DNA of 49,938 nucleotides. It comes from Eubacteriales bacterium. Its GTDB lineage: Bacteria > Bacillota > Clostridia > Peptostreptococcales > Anaerovoracaceae. Positions 1 through 9,011 of this stretch are shown here, in pieces. The position numbers were made by a program, and so were the translations under genes. Numbering within the stretch: the first letter of the stretch is position 1; each line of letters begins with the position of its first letter. The DNA is taken from contig JAQWFH010000012.1 of the NCBI GenBank assembly GCA_028704515.1, positions 1 through 49,938 of the forward strand. Reading direction: 5' to 3'. The notes beneath the pieces were generated by a model. It did no database searches, had not been told where the DNA came from, and saw only the letters and a list, made by a program, of their open reading frames with translations.

Positions 1-45
1 CAGATAGGTTCCCTTTTTTTGATGCGCAATACATATAACTTATTG

Positions 46-402
46 TTACTCAATCCCAAGAGCGGCTTTCCACTCTGCTTCCTTAAATCCTACGAGTACA
101 AAGTCATCGCTAATGAGAATCGGACGTTTGACTAACATGCCGTCAGACGCCAGCAAATCGAGCTGTTCGCTCTCGCTCATTGTGGCGAGCTTATCCTTCA
201 GCTTTAGGCTCTTATACAGCAAGCCGCTGGTGTTAAAGAACTTCTTCAGCGGCAGACCACTCTGCTTGTACCAAACCTTCAACTCATCAAGGTCCGGATT
301 TCTTTCTTTAATGTGTCTTTCCTCAAAGGCTACACTGTTCGCCTCCAGCCACTTTTTTGCCTTCTGGCAAGTGGTACATTTCGGGTAGCATACAAATATC
401 AT
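46..402 (-). CDS. Spx/ArsC-family (YffB-like) thioredoxin-fold protein
   Basis: A 118-residue protein with the ArsC/Spx thioredoxin fold. The N-terminus runs MIFVCYPKCTTCQKAKKWL, giving a CxxC pair at residues 9 and 12, and the C-terminal part has the family's 'KRPILI' segment, which carries the cis-proline and the conserved Arg. Family members are either arsenate reductases (glutaredoxin- or thioredoxin-coupled) or Spx-type RNA-polymerase-binding redox regulators. The CxxC fits either a reductase or an Spx/MgsR-like role, and sequence alone does not decide. It is preceded by a good ribosome binding site (AAAGGAGG, 7 nt before ATG) and a sigma-A-like promoter. It stands alone, with no ars genes nearby. 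Confidence 0.85.
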   Translation of the reverse strand: MIFVCYPKCTTCQKAKKWLEANSVAFEERHIKERNPDLDELKVWYKQSGLPLKKFFNTSGLLYKSLKLKDKLATMSESEQLDLLASDGMLVKRPILISDDFVLVGFKEAEWKAALGIE

Positions 403-429
403 AGGGTGCCTCCTTTTATTTATTCTCGT

Positions 430-457
430 GTTATAATTCCGTTATTTATCTTCACAA
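430..457 (-). promoter_or_regulatory. Predicted sigma-A promoter of the Spx/ArsC-like gene
   Basis: On the minus strand, TTGTGA (452-457) and TATAAC (430-435) are separated by 16 nt, about 30 nt upstream of the start codon. This is a reasonable but not perfect match to the housekeeping consensus. Confidence 0.5.
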
Positions 458-610
458 ATTTTTTATCTTTATAAATACATTATTTGGTAAATTATATCTT
501 ATTTTAGTCTCACCAATAAGATACACCGCCCGGCACATAACTTATTATTAATGCCTCAATCAAAATCACTTTCGAACTGTTTGCTTCCTAGTGCTCGATT
601 TCCTATGACC

Positions 611-779
611 GGCACCGCGTGTGGGATATAACCTGCGGACTGTTTGTACGCCGCCGGTACCAGGCGATTAACAAGCGTAGCGACGCCCGGAGGCGGAACA
701 TAGCGAAGTTAGAGTCGGGACCGCTGCGAGCGACAACCAAGCGCGAGCGTGTCCGCACGGTATACCCACCGCGGTGCCG
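611..779. repeat. GC-rich element bounded by ~29-bp imperfect inverted repeats
   Basis: The left arm (611-640) and the reverse complement of the right arm (751-779) match over about 29 positions: both start GGCACCGCG, continue GTGGG, then TATA, and end TGCGGAC, with one or two small indels. The roughly 110 nt between the arms is visibly much richer in G+C than the AT-rich flanks and repeatedly contains 'agcg' / 'gcgag' words. No convincing gene lies in it; the open frame across it has no ribosome binding site. It could be a miniature inverted-repeat mobile element, a dispersed repeat of the genome, or a structured RNA. The stretch 458-610 on one side holds nothing I recognise; 780-851 on the other is also plain. 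Confidence 0.6.
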
Positions 780-851
780 CTTCTATTCTACACTCAAGCA
801 ATACCTTCACCATTTAATCCCTTTCTTGAACATTTGCCCTTTTTTTGCACT

Positions 852-883
852 AAAAAAGGCTCTCGGGAAACCCTGAAAGCCTT
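852..883 (-). terminator. Rho-independent terminator of the tRNA operon
   Basis: Read on the minus strand, an AAGGCT...AGCCTT stem with an inner TCAGGG / CCCGAG pairing is followed by a run of six T. It begins 9 nt after the encoded CCA of the last tRNA. Confidence 0.85.
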
Positions 884-892
884 GAAATTGCG

Positions 893-968
<76 letters not shown>

Positions 969-988
969 ATATTATTTTAAAATTGAAT

Positions 989-1077
989 TGGTGCCGGAGA
1001 CCGGGATCGAACCGGTACGATCTGTAAGGATCGCAGGATTTTAAGTCCTGTGCGTCTGCCAATTCCGCCACTCCGGC
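989..1077 (-). tRNA. tRNA-Leu (TAA)
   Basis: A class II tRNA of 89 nt with a long variable arm and encoded CCA. The acceptor stem is GCCGGAG / CTCCGGC with discriminator A; the anticodon loop ACTTAAAAT gives TAA, reading UUA/UUG leucine codons. It is the middle gene of the operon. Confidence 0.95.
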
Positions 1078-1104
1078 AGCACGACCTGTACGGCCGTATT
1101 GCTT

Positions 1105-1179
1105 TGGCTCCAAGGGTGGGGCTCGAACCCACAACCTATCGGTTAACAGCCGAGTGCTCCACCATTGAGCTACCTTGGA
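1105..1179 (-). tRNA. tRNA-Asn (GTT)
   Basis: A cloverleaf of 75 nt with encoded CCA. The acceptor stem is TCCAAGG / CCTTGGA with discriminator G; the anticodon loop CTGTTAA gives GTT. It is the first gene of the tRNA operon, about 30 nt downstream of the promoter -10 box. Confidence 0.95.
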
Positions 1180-1210
1180 ATGCCGATCATCATTTCTGAC
1201 GACAAATAAT

Positions 1211-1239
1211 ATTATATAGTACTTAGCAAATAGAGTCAA
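1211..1239 (-). promoter_or_regulatory. Consensus sigma-A promoter of the tRNA operon
   Basis: On the minus strand, TTGACT (1234-1239), a 17-nt spacer, and a perfect TATAAT (1211-1216). It lies directly upstream of the tRNA-Asn gene and is among the closest matches to consensus in the window, as expected for a stable RNA operon. Confidence 0.85.
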
Positions 1240-1324
1240 GTGTTATTTTTGAATTAAGCTTCACAATGTACCCTTTCTATTTACTCGTACCTAACATAAG
1301 CTAGTATATTACTTTTCTATCTTT

Positions 1325-2314
1325 TTATTCGCTTTTTACACGCTGTATCTTTTGTGAATATTTTTTCTCGTTCTCGCTGTCACCCTGCAAGTGATAAATA
1401 GCTACGAGCTCATCCATGGAATCAATGTGCGACGGATGGATTGAAAGAACACGCTTAAATGCCTGGATTGCTTCGTCAACCATCCCCACGCATTCATATG
1501 CGATACCTAAATAATAATGCATCGGCCACCAATCACCATGCTCCCCGTCCTTATGCTTCTCCAATGCCTGCATACCATCTATATATTTTCCTGACGATAC
1601 CGAATTTATACCTTTCTCAATTTCAACAGGATTCTTCAGTTCCTCAAGTCTTTGCACTATCTCTGCCTTTTCCTGGGTCGAATCCGGTGCCGCATCATCA
1701 TTTTCAAGTTTTTCGAGGAATTTTATCCAAGCTAGCTGCGCCTTTATGTAAAGCCCCATATTTAAATATGTGTACCCAAGATAATAATATGCAAATGCAA
1801 AGTCGGGATACAGGTCGTTTAAGACCTCAAAGCCCTTTATTGATTCAGCCTTGAATTTACCTACGAATTCTTCTGTTCCTCCCGCTAAATAAAGCGCACG
1901 GCATGCGAGCGCATAGCCATATATAGAGTGCATCGATTCCGGATAAATCAGCAGATTGGCTCTAAAATATGCTGCACCCCTAAGAAAATCTCCCCGAGAC
2001 ATCGTACTGTAGCCCTCATTAACGAGAATATCCTCTGTCTTGCCTCTGAATACCGTGTTTAGGAAATCAATATAATTATCCTTGTATCTGAATTCCGTAT
2101 CACAGCCAAGAACAACCGCAACTGCCTGCATTATATCTATAGTGCGAACTCCACCTTTTTTAAAATCACCGAAACTTGCCATGCTTATAGGAACCGGAAC
2201 TCCGGACATACAGGCCTTGGCGCCCAGCTTCTCAAGGAAATCATCTGTAAAATGATCAAAAACATATTCTTCCAGAAGTGGCTTGAAATACTCTTTTACT
2301 CTATCATTTTTCAT
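1325..2314 (-). CDS. TPR-repeat protein of unknown function
   Basis: A 329-residue soluble protein with tetratricopeptide-like helix pairs. Two are clear: around 'YYYLGYTYLNMGLYIKAQLA' and 'HYYLGIAYECVGMVDEAIQA', the latter continuing into 'RVLSIHPSHIDSMDEL'. The N-terminal ~110 residues are not recognised. I chose the ATG at 2314 because the in-frame ATG at 2329 overlaps the GGAGG itself, and GGAGG sits 8 nt before the 2314 ATG. It is the last gene of the operon and starts 24 nt after the radical SAM gene, so it may act with it as a scaffold. That link is inference from position only. Confidence 0.75.
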   Translation of the reverse strand: MKNDRVKEYFKPLLEEYVFDHFTDDFLEKLGAKACMSGVPVPISMASFGDFKKGGVRTIDIMQAVAVVLGCDTEFRYKDNYIDFLNTVFRGKTEDILVNEGYSTMSRGDFLRGAAYFRANLLIYPESMHSIYGYALACRALYLAGGTEEFVGKFKAESIKGFEVLNDLYPDFAFAYYYLGYTYLNMGLYIKAQLAWIKFLEKLENDDAAPDSTQEKAEIVQRLEELKNPVEIEKGINSVSSGKYIDGMQALEKHKDGEHGDWWPMHYYLGIAYECVGMVDEAIQAFKRVLSIHPSHIDSMDELVAIYHLQGDSENEKKYSQKIQRVKSE

Positions 2315-2338
2315 TTTCATATCCTCCATTATCAGCCG

Positions 2339-3853
2339 TTAAAACTCTTTTGTTTCATCAAAATCAAAAACTCTACCCGCATCTTTCGCCAAAAGTCGCT
2401 TAATATTAACCAAACTCCCCGGCATATTATCTTCCTTTGTTCTGGCAAATGTGTAGCACATGCGACAAAGCTCTTCCTTTTTATACAATTCCTGCGGCAA
2501 GCCGGATTTAAAGCAACATTCCGCAAACCGGCTATAAAAATCAAACGGCGTTTCTCCGAAAACTGCAGACATAAATGCCATGGTTTCCGGGAAGCCTCCA
2601 TCGTTATAGTAAAGCTCAACTACCCTTTTTATGTACTTTATTTGATATATTTCTTCTGCAGAAATAAACCTATTTGATATGACCTCATAAGGTGGCCTCG
2701 ATTTATATTCATAACCATACACAGAGGCATATTTCCTTATATCCGTGCCCTTTAGAAGCATAAGAAGATGAATTCTTATGCTGTGGGGATTCAAGCGATA
2801 CATTTCGTTGAATGTTGTTTTAAATGAATTGAAATTATCAAAGGGCAATCCTGCTATAATGTTCACCCCAACGATAACATTACCCAAGCCAAGAAGCCTT
2901 TTGATCATATCTATAGATTCGAAAATATCGGTGCTTCTTCCTACTGAATTTAGCACCTGACGATTCGTGCTTTGTACCCCAACTTCAAATTCAAACAATC
3001 CCGAGCGAGCCTTTGAAAGAAGCGAAAATGTCCCCTCATCAAGCAATTCCGTGCGAATCTTAAATTTAAAGCAAGTGCTGCCATTGTCCGATGAGATTAA
3101 ATATTCCCATAAATCATAAGCTCTGCGCCTGTTATGATTAAAGATGCTGTCCTTCACGATTACCTTCTTTACTCTCTTGTACATAAAGTAAGATAATTCC
3201 TGCTTCACCCGTTCTACCGGAAGCTGACGAATCTTGTCACTGCCCGATTCAAGGCAATAGCTACATGTGTAAAGACAGTCTCTTGCGCTTTCGTAATAAA
3301 TGGTGCTATCTTGCTCTGCTTCGAAATAGTTGTACGGAAATGTCAAGCTCTCAATGAGCAACGGTGGTACCTCTTGGTTCTGCAAGATATCGCCGGAATC
3401 AGTCCTATAGCTTATGCCCCTTATGCTCGAAAGTAGTTGCTCCGGCCTTACCTTCTGCTTCTCACTTTCTGAGAAAGCCTTGCAAATATGCAGGAAAGCC
3501 CCTTCAGGTTCTCCTTCGATGATTATATCTATTTGCGGATTCTGCCCCATTATTTCAGGCGCGTCATAACTGACCTCTAAACCCATGAGCATTGTAACGA
3601 GGCCTGTCTTAGCTTTTTTAAGATTTTCCGAAATTGTCAGTACCTTCTCAACATTATACACATTGCAGGGAAAGCAAATTACATCGCAATCGTACGATAG
3701 CAATTCCCCGAAAATGCTGTCGTCATCTGTACTCGCTTCAAATTCCTTCATTTCCAAAAGGCAGTCTTCACTCGCTGCGGTACTGTACAAGCATTTTAAT
3801 TGGAAATCCAAGCTCATATGTTCTGATTTTACAGCAATCAATAAAATCCGCAT
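2339..3853 (-). CDS. B12-binding-domain radical SAM protein (DUF4080-like)
   Basis: A 504-residue protein. The N-terminal ~125 residues look like a degenerate cobalamin-binding Rossmann domain (MRILLIAVKSEHM start, then 'YDCDVICFPCNVYNVEKV' and 'IIEGEPEGAF'). The radical SAM core begins with the CxxxCxxC iron-sulfur motif at C193, C197 and C200, and a later 'VGVNIIAGLPFDN' matches the family's strand 6/loop region. The C-terminal ~150 residues resemble DUF4080. Such proteins use S-adenosylmethionine to start radical chemistry; the substrate is unknown. The usual cobalamin DxHxxG motif is not evident, so B12 binding may be lost. The gene starts just after argS and precedes the TPR gene. Confidence 0.82.
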   Translation of the reverse strand: MRILLIAVKSEHMSLDFQLKCLYSTAASEDCLLEMKEFEASTDDDSIFGELLSYDCDVICFPCNVYNVEKVLTISENLKKAKTGLVTMLMGLEVSYDAPEIMGQNPQIDIIIEGEPEGAFLHICKAFSESEKQKVRPEQLLSSIRGISYRTDSGDILQNQEVPPLLIESLTFPYNYFEAEQDSTIYYESARDCLYTCSYCLESGSDKIRQLPVERVKQELSYFMYKRVKKVIVKDSIFNHNRRRAYDLWEYLISSDNGSTCFKFKIRTELLDEGTFSLLSKARSGLFEFEVGVQSTNRQVLNSVGRSTDIFESIDMIKRLLGLGNVIVGVNIIAGLPFDNFNSFKTTFNEMYRLNPHSIRIHLLMLLKGTDIRKYASVYGYEYKSRPPYEVISNRFISAEEIYQIKYIKRVVELYYNDGGFPETMAFMSAVFGETPFDFYSRFAECCFKSGLPQELYKKEELCRMCYTFARTKEDNMPGSLVNIKRLLAKDAGRVFDFDETKEF

Positions 3854-3861
3854 ATTTTCTC

Positions 3862-5577
3862 CTACATTTTTTCGGGAGATTCAATCCCTAAAAGATCGAG
3901 ACCGTTTTTTATCGCAATTCGTGCAGCCGCAACAAGAGCTAGCTTTGCTAATTTTTCATCTTCATTGTCAACAAGGATATGCTCTTCGTGATAGAAGCTA
4001 TTGAATGCCTGTGCGATATCTACAACGTGGCGTGTGAGCACAGACGGCTCATATCTGTCGGCCGCATCCTCTATTACCTCCGGCATTTCATATATTAATT
4101 TCGAAAGTTCAAATGCAGCATCGCCTACGACATACTTCATGTCAAGCTTAGATATATCGCCTAATCCCGATACACTATTACCCGCATTTCTCAACACTGA
4201 GCAGGCTCTGGCGTGTGTGTACTGAACATATGGCCCTGTCTCGCCTTCAAAATTCAAAACCTTATCCCAGCTAAAAGTATAATCCTTTATTCTGTTATTT
4301 GAAAGCTCCTGGAATATGACAGCGCCAATCCCTACCTTCTTTGAGGTTTCGTCGGCATTATCGGTATTTACTCCTTTTTCCAGTATTATATTTTTCGTCT
4401 GTTCGACAGCGCGATTGAGAACATCCTCAAGGAATACAACTCTGCCTTGTCTTGTCGACATGGTTCCATCTTCCAAAGATACGAGCCCGAACGGTACATG
4501 TATGCAATCCTTCGCCCAATCATATCCAAGCAATTCAACAATCTTAAACCACTGCTGGAAGTGCAGATTTTGCTGTGATGCAACTACGTATATGTTTTTA
4601 TAAAAATCATAGTGCTCTTTTCGATAAAATCCCGCAGCTATGTCTCTTGTAATATAGAGTGTGGATCCGTCGGACTTTGTAATCATTGCAACGGGTAAGG
4701 AGTGTTCTGAAAGATCGACTATCTGCGCTCCTTGAGATTCCTGTAACAGTCCCTTCTCGGAAAGCTCGTCAAGCACACGCTGCATCTTATCTGAATAAAA
4801 ACTCTCTCCGGCATAAGAATCGAATTCTATACCAAGCATTTTATAGACTCTGTTAAATTCCTTCAGCGACTCCTCTCTGAACCATTTCCACAGTTCCACT
4901 TCATCAGGTTCGCCCCTCTCTAGTGCCGTAAATATCGAACGTGCCTCATCCTCAAGTGTCGCATCTTTGTCAGCTTCCTCATGGAATTTTGTGTAATATG
5001 ACAGCAAGGTCTTTATTGGCTCTCTTTGAACATCCTCCTTGTTGCCCCATCTCCGGTAAGCGCATATCATTTTACCAAATTGCGTCCCGTAGTCTCCCAG
5101 ATGATTGATTCTAATCGTATCATAGCCCAAGAAATCATAAAGCTTATAAATCGCATTTCCTATTACCGTGGATCGTATATGGCCGATATGAAATGGCTTG
5201 GCGATGTTCGGTGATGAAAATTCAACGATTACAGTCTTCCCCTTGCCTTTTTCGCTTCTTCCGAAAGCATCTTCCTTTTCGTTTACTTCTGTTATTATGC
5301 TTTCCACAAATTTTTGTCTTGATATGAATATATTCACATAAGCATTTACGCTTTCAACCTTGTCAAATATTTCATTGCTTGATATTTTTTCGGCTATATC
5401 CTTAGCAATAAGCGGTGGTGCCTTTCTCATGGCTTTTGCAAGCTTAAAACACGGAAATGCATAATCTCCCATACTTTTATCGGTAGGTACTTCAATTGTA
5501 TCAAGCAATTCTTCGTATGAAAGAGCTACATCCGCTTCAATTAAAATTTGGCCAATCTTTTCTTTATAATTTACCAT
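3862..5577 (-). CDS. argS: Arginyl-tRNA synthetase
   Basis: A 571-residue class I synthetase that charges tRNA-Arg. The HIGH motif is at residues 130-133 (within NIAKPFHIGHIRST) and the KMSKS counterpart is the degenerate 'GTMSTRQGR' at about 371-379, which is normal for ArgS. The N-terminal additional domain and the C-terminal anticodon-binding helices (DALR-type, ending 'LLGIESPEKM') are present, and the length is typical. It follows the DUF523 gene by 24 nt and precedes the radical SAM gene by 8 nt, so all three are likely co-transcribed. Confidence 0.97.
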   Translation of the reverse strand: MVNYKEKIGQILIEADVALSYEELLDTIEVPTDKSMGDYAFPCFKLAKAMRKAPPLIAKDIAEKISSNEIFDKVESVNAYVNIFISRQKFVESIITEVNEKEDAFGRSEKGKGKTVIVEFSSPNIAKPFHIGHIRSTVIGNAIYKLYDFLGYDTIRINHLGDYGTQFGKMICAYRRWGNKEDVQREPIKTLLSYYTKFHEEADKDATLEDEARSIFTALERGEPDEVELWKWFREESLKEFNRVYKMLGIEFDSYAGESFYSDKMQRVLDELSEKGLLQESQGAQIVDLSEHSLPVAMITKSDGSTLYITRDIAAGFYRKEHYDFYKNIYVVASQQNLHFQQWFKIVELLGYDWAKDCIHVPFGLVSLEDGTMSTRQGRVVFLEDVLNRAVEQTKNIILEKGVNTDNADETSKKVGIGAVIFQELSNNRIKDYTFSWDKVLNFEGETGPYVQYTHARACSVLRNAGNSVSGLGDISKLDMKYVVGDAAFELSKLIYEMPEVIEDAADRYEPSVLTRHVVDIAQAFNSFYHEEHILVDNEDEKLAKLALVAAARIAIKNGLDLLGIESPEKM

Positions 5578-5601
5578 CCGAATCTCCTTATTTTATATGA
5601 C

Positions 5602-6042
5602 CTATTCGATAGGGCCGTCTTCTTGGGTCATTACTTTTATTCCGTGGCTCTTCAGTATATCTGCAAATACACCGTGTCCGTCTATTAGCTTTCCGGAGAA
5701 TGTTCCATCGTAAATCTTTCCGCATCCGCATGACGGGCTGTTTGCTTTCAAAATCGCTCCCTCAATAGGTTCTTCTCTCAGGACGGCTTCGGTAGCTGCA
5801 ACATTAAATGTGTTCATCGCTCCCTTTTCAAATATCTGTGTGACATCCTCTCCAAGATTATTGATAACACGCCCATCTTTGATTTCGGCAGGCGTTCTTG
5901 GAACTAGAAGCCCTCCCGCAGTTTCGGGACATACAGCCAAGTGGCTGTGTTTTTTTGCAAAATCGCATACCCATTCACTGCGATTGTTCCCGCCCTTATA
6001 ATTACAGTTTACGCCCAAAAGGCATCCGCTTATTATATACAT
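5602..6042 (-). CDS. DUF523 family protein
   Basis: A 146-residue protein that starts MYIISGCLLGVNCNYKGG, followed by 'CPETAGGLLVPRTPAEIKDGRV' in two parts and 'ILKANSPSCGCGKIYDGTFSG'. These cysteine-containing blocks are the signature of DUF523 (YbbK-like), a widespread family without an established reaction. Conserved Cys residues (positions 7, 13, 38 and the SPSCGCG cluster) suggest metal or iron-sulfur binding, which is inference. It lies between mutS2 and argS in the operon. Confidence 0.88.
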   Translation of the reverse strand: MYIISGCLLGVNCNYKGGNNRSEWVCDFAKKHSHLAVCPETAGGLLVPRTPAEIKDGRVINNLGEDVTQIFEKGAMNTFNVAATEAVLREEPIEGAILKANSPSCGCGKIYDGTFSGKLIDGHGVFADILKSHGIKVMTQEDGPIE

Positions 6043-6060
6043 AATTTACCTCCACTAAAA

Positions 6061-8436
6061 TTATTTCTTCAAAGTTACGATTGTTACTCCGTCCCCGCCC
6101 TCATTGTACTTACCTTTTCTGAAGGATTCAACATGTTTGCTTCTTTTGAGCATTGCATGAATGCCTGATCTCAAAATCCCTTCTCCTCTACCGTGTATTA
6201 CGGTTACACTAGGAAGCGAAGCTATAAATGCATCATCTAAATACTTTTCCACTTCAACTAGTGCGGTATCTAGATTCTGCCCTTGCACATTTATCGACAG
6301 AGACACCGACTGTGTCTTCCCTCTGTACATTGCGCCATGCGATTTTTGACGCTTAATCTTTTTATTCGAGGAACCATCGTTGATTTTCATAAGGTTTTTA
6401 ACATTTGCGGTTACTTTCATATTGCCTATCTGCAAGAAAAGGTCTCCCTTGCTGTCGGGTAGTGTCAAGACCTCTCCGTTCTGCCTTATTGTAAGGAGCT
6501 TAACTCGATCACCCTTCTGCAAATCGTCAGGTTTTACGGGATCGATATTTTCCTCTACTTCTATATGTTTGCGCAGCTTTGCATCCATTGAGCGCAGCTT
6601 GCGTTTGTTTTCATCGTATCGCCTCGTCCTTTCGCCCATAGAATCCATCTTTGCGATTTCTTTGAGCTCCTTTGCTGTCTCCTTTGAAAGCTCTTGCGCT
6701 TCCTTTAATATTTGACGAGCGTCCTCCCTGGCTTGTTCTATCGTTCTATCCTTTTGCTCCTCAAGCTTGCGCCTCTCATTTTGTATTTGCTCTTTCTCCT
6801 TTTTTATGGCGATATTGAGCATGATGGCTTCATTTCTTTCTTCTTCGGCTTTTTTCTTATCTGCCTCAAGAGCAGCTATAACCTCTTCAAATCGAATGTC
6901 CCCGCTTTGGAGCAAATTACGAGCTCTTTTGGTTATTTCATCATTTAGACCCAGCTTTTCGGATATTTCAAAGGCATTTGACCTTCCCGGCGTTCCTATA
7001 GAAAGCCTGTAAGTCGGGCTCAGCGTATTTATATCAAATTCCATAGAGGCGTTTTCAACGCTCTTTGTGGATATTGCGTACTTTTTTAACTCGTTATAGT
7101 GAGTTGTTGCTACAGTATTTGCACCGTTATAGCGCAAGTAATCCAATATGGATATAGCTAACGCCGCACCCTCGGTCGGATCCGTTCCGGCGCATAATTC
7201 ATCAAGCAGTACAAGCGTTTCTTCGTCCGCACCCTCAATAATCCCAACGATATTATTCATATGAGATGAAAATGTCGAAAGGCTTTGCTCAATGCTTTGC
7301 TCATCGCCTATATCCGCATATATCTTTTTGTATATAGGAAGCTCGGAGCCCGGATTTACCGGTATGTGAAGACCTGTTTGTGCCATCATTGCAAGCAAGC
7401 CAAGAGTTTTTAGTGTTACAGTCTTTCCTCCCGTATTCGGTCCCGTTATGACGAGAGTTTTGTATTCGCCTCCTAGCGTGACGCTTACCGGAACAACCTT
7501 TTTCTTGTCTATCAAGGGGTGACGAGCGCTTCTTAGCTTAAGTCTTCCCTCTTCATTGAAGGCCACCTCTTCTCCGTCCATCTTATATGAAAGCTTTCCC
7601 TTTGCAAATATCAAATCAAGAAGGACGAGCAACTTTTGGTTATTTTGTAGTCCGTGAAAATGCTCGGCTACTTCGGATGACAGTTCCCCCAGAATCCTTT
7701 GAGTCTCAACTCTTTCCTCAGCTTCTAGCTGTCTGAGTTCATTGTTCAAATTTACTATTACCTGCGGCTCAATGAATAATGTGGCGCCGGTTTGCGATTG
7801 ATCGTGGATAATCCCCGGAAACTTGCCGCGATGCTCTTGCTTCACGGGTATTACAAATCTTCCGCTTCTCATAGTAAAGATACTATCCTGCAGCATCGTT
7901 TTATTTGATTCGGAATTCAATATTTGATTTATTTTGTTTCTTATCGATTCGTTTTGCCTTGTTACCGCCCGCCTTATGTTCCTGAGCTCGGGGCTTGCAT
8001 TGTCGCTCATTTCCTCTTCGGATATAATGCATCTTTCTATATTCTCTTCGAGAGCCTTGGGCGTTGCTAAAACCGTGGCAATCTCACCTATTATTTGGAG
8101 CGGAGGTAAGTCGGATGCCAGAAATGATACGGCATTCCTCGCCACCTTAATATTGTACAATATGCGAAGCAGGTCTGCCTGAGAAAGCACACCGCTTTTC
8201 CGCGCAAACTCAAGACTGCTCCCGATGTCATAAAAGGCTCCCAATGGCAATGTGCCTTTTTTTACAATAACTTGAACTGCTTCAGTTGTTTCTGCGCACA
8301 AGTCCCTTATTTGCTTTATATCAACGGAAGGCTTAAGCTCCGAGATGATTTTGCGAGTCATCTCGGAAGCGACCTCTTCCTTGAGCATTTGTATTATTTT
8401 GTTATATTCAAGTACACGATAGGACTTTTCGTTCAT
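6061..8436 (-). CDS. mutS2: MutS2 endonuclease / ribosome-rescue ATPase
   Basis: A 791-residue MutS2. In order it has the MutS core/clamp region, the ATPase domain with Walker A GPNTGGKT (332-339) and Walker B region 'EETLVLLDELCAGTDPTEGAAL', a long Glu/Lys/Arg-rich coiled coil (about 510-620), and a C-terminal Smr domain with 'VIHGRGEGILR'. It lacks the mismatch-recognition domain of MutS1, as all MutS2 proteins do. Family roles include suppressing recombination and, in Bacillus, splitting collided ribosomes. The ATG follows the zapA stop codon directly (TAAATG), so the two are translationally coupled. Confidence 0.96.
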   Translation of the reverse strand: MNEKSYRVLEYNKIIQMLKEEVASEMTRKIISELKPSVDIKQIRDLCAETTEAVQVIVKKGTLPLGAFYDIGSSLEFARKSGVLSQADLLRILYNIKVARNAVSFLASDLPPLQIIGEIATVLATPKALEENIERCIISEEEMSDNASPELRNIRRAVTRQNESIRNKINQILNSESNKTMLQDSIFTMRSGRFVIPVKQEHRGKFPGIIHDQSQTGATLFIEPQVIVNLNNELRQLEAEERVETQRILGELSSEVAEHFHGLQNNQKLLVLLDLIFAKGKLSYKMDGEEVAFNEEGRLKLRSARHPLIDKKKVVPVSVTLGGEYKTLVITGPNTGGKTVTLKTLGLLAMMAQTGLHIPVNPGSELPIYKKIYADIGDEQSIEQSLSTFSSHMNNIVGIIEGADEETLVLLDELCAGTDPTEGAALAISILDYLRYNGANTVATTHYNELKKYAISTKSVENASMEFDINTLSPTYRLSIGTPGRSNAFEISEKLGLNDEITKRARNLLQSGDIRFEEVIAALEADKKKAEEERNEAIMLNIAIKKEKEQIQNERRKLEEQKDRTIEQAREDARQILKEAQELSKETAKELKEIAKMDSMGERTRRYDENKRKLRSMDAKLRKHIEVEENIDPVKPDDLQKGDRVKLLTIRQNGEVLTLPDSKGDLFLQIGNMKVTANVKNLMKINDGSSNKKIKRQKSHGAMYRGKTQSVSLSINVQGQNLDTALVEVEKYLDDAFIASLPSVTVIHGRGEGILRSGIHAMLKRSKHVESFRKGKYNEGGDGVTIVTLKK

Positions 8437-8997
8437 TTAAAAATCTCCGCTCAAACTCTTGAATTTATCAAGTTCACTTTTGAGATTGATATTTTCCATC
8501 TGAAGATCAAAAAAGCTGTTTTCTATTTCCTTGTATCCGGCTTTCGCCTCGGCAAGCTTTTCTGCGCTCTCTTGTTCGGCTTTTATCTTGGCTTGGTCAA
8601 GCTCCCGTTTGAGTCTTCTTATCTCTTCATCCTTTTCATTTAAGCTTACTTTTATTCCGTCAAGCTTTGTAAAGGTATCCTTGGTCTCTTCCTTTTGTTG
8701 AATGAAGTTTTTTTTCGCCTCATCCCACAGCTGTATATAGTGCTCTGTATCCTTTTTCAGGCGCTCGTTAAGCCTCATCTCTTCCTGCAATTTTTCAAGA
8801 GTAACAAAATATTCGTCAGTAACATTTACTGCAGAAAGGACGGCAAGGGATGCAACAGATGCCCCTTTTACTATCTTTGCCAGCTCATGCATATTTACAT
8901 CTACATGGCTTGCGATTTTTATCATATGCTCCTTGCTCTTTTCTCCCGCTATTGTGTATTCCTGTCCGTAAATTTTCACACTTACCTTGTTTTCCAT
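8437..8997 (-). CDS. zapA: Cell division protein ZapA
   Basis: A 186-residue protein. The N-terminal ~90 residues form a ZapA domain (start MENKVSVKIYGQEYTIAGEK, then 'IASHVDVNMHELAKI' and 'VASLAVLSAVNVTDEYF'). The rest is a long charged coiled coil rich in Glu/Lys, making the protein about twice the length of minimal ZapA. ZapA bundles FtsZ filaments at the septum. The pheT-zapA-mutS2 order is common in Firmicutes. Confidence 0.9.
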   Translation of the reverse strand: MENKVSVKIYGQEYTIAGEKSKEHMIKIASHVDVNMHELAKIVKGASVASLAVLSAVNVTDEYFVTLEKLQEEMRLNERLKKDTEHYIQLWDEAKKNFIQQKEETKDTFTKLDGIKVSLNEKDEEIRRLKRELDQAKIKAEQESAEKLAEAKAGYKEIENSFFDLQMENINLKSELDKFKSLSGDF

Positions 8998-9011
8998 TGC
9001 TTCTCCCTCTG

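Noticed and set aside
619..876. An 85-codon open frame on the plus strand
   Set aside because: It covers the GC-rich inverted-repeat element, has no ribosome binding site, and is arginine-rich simply from base composition.
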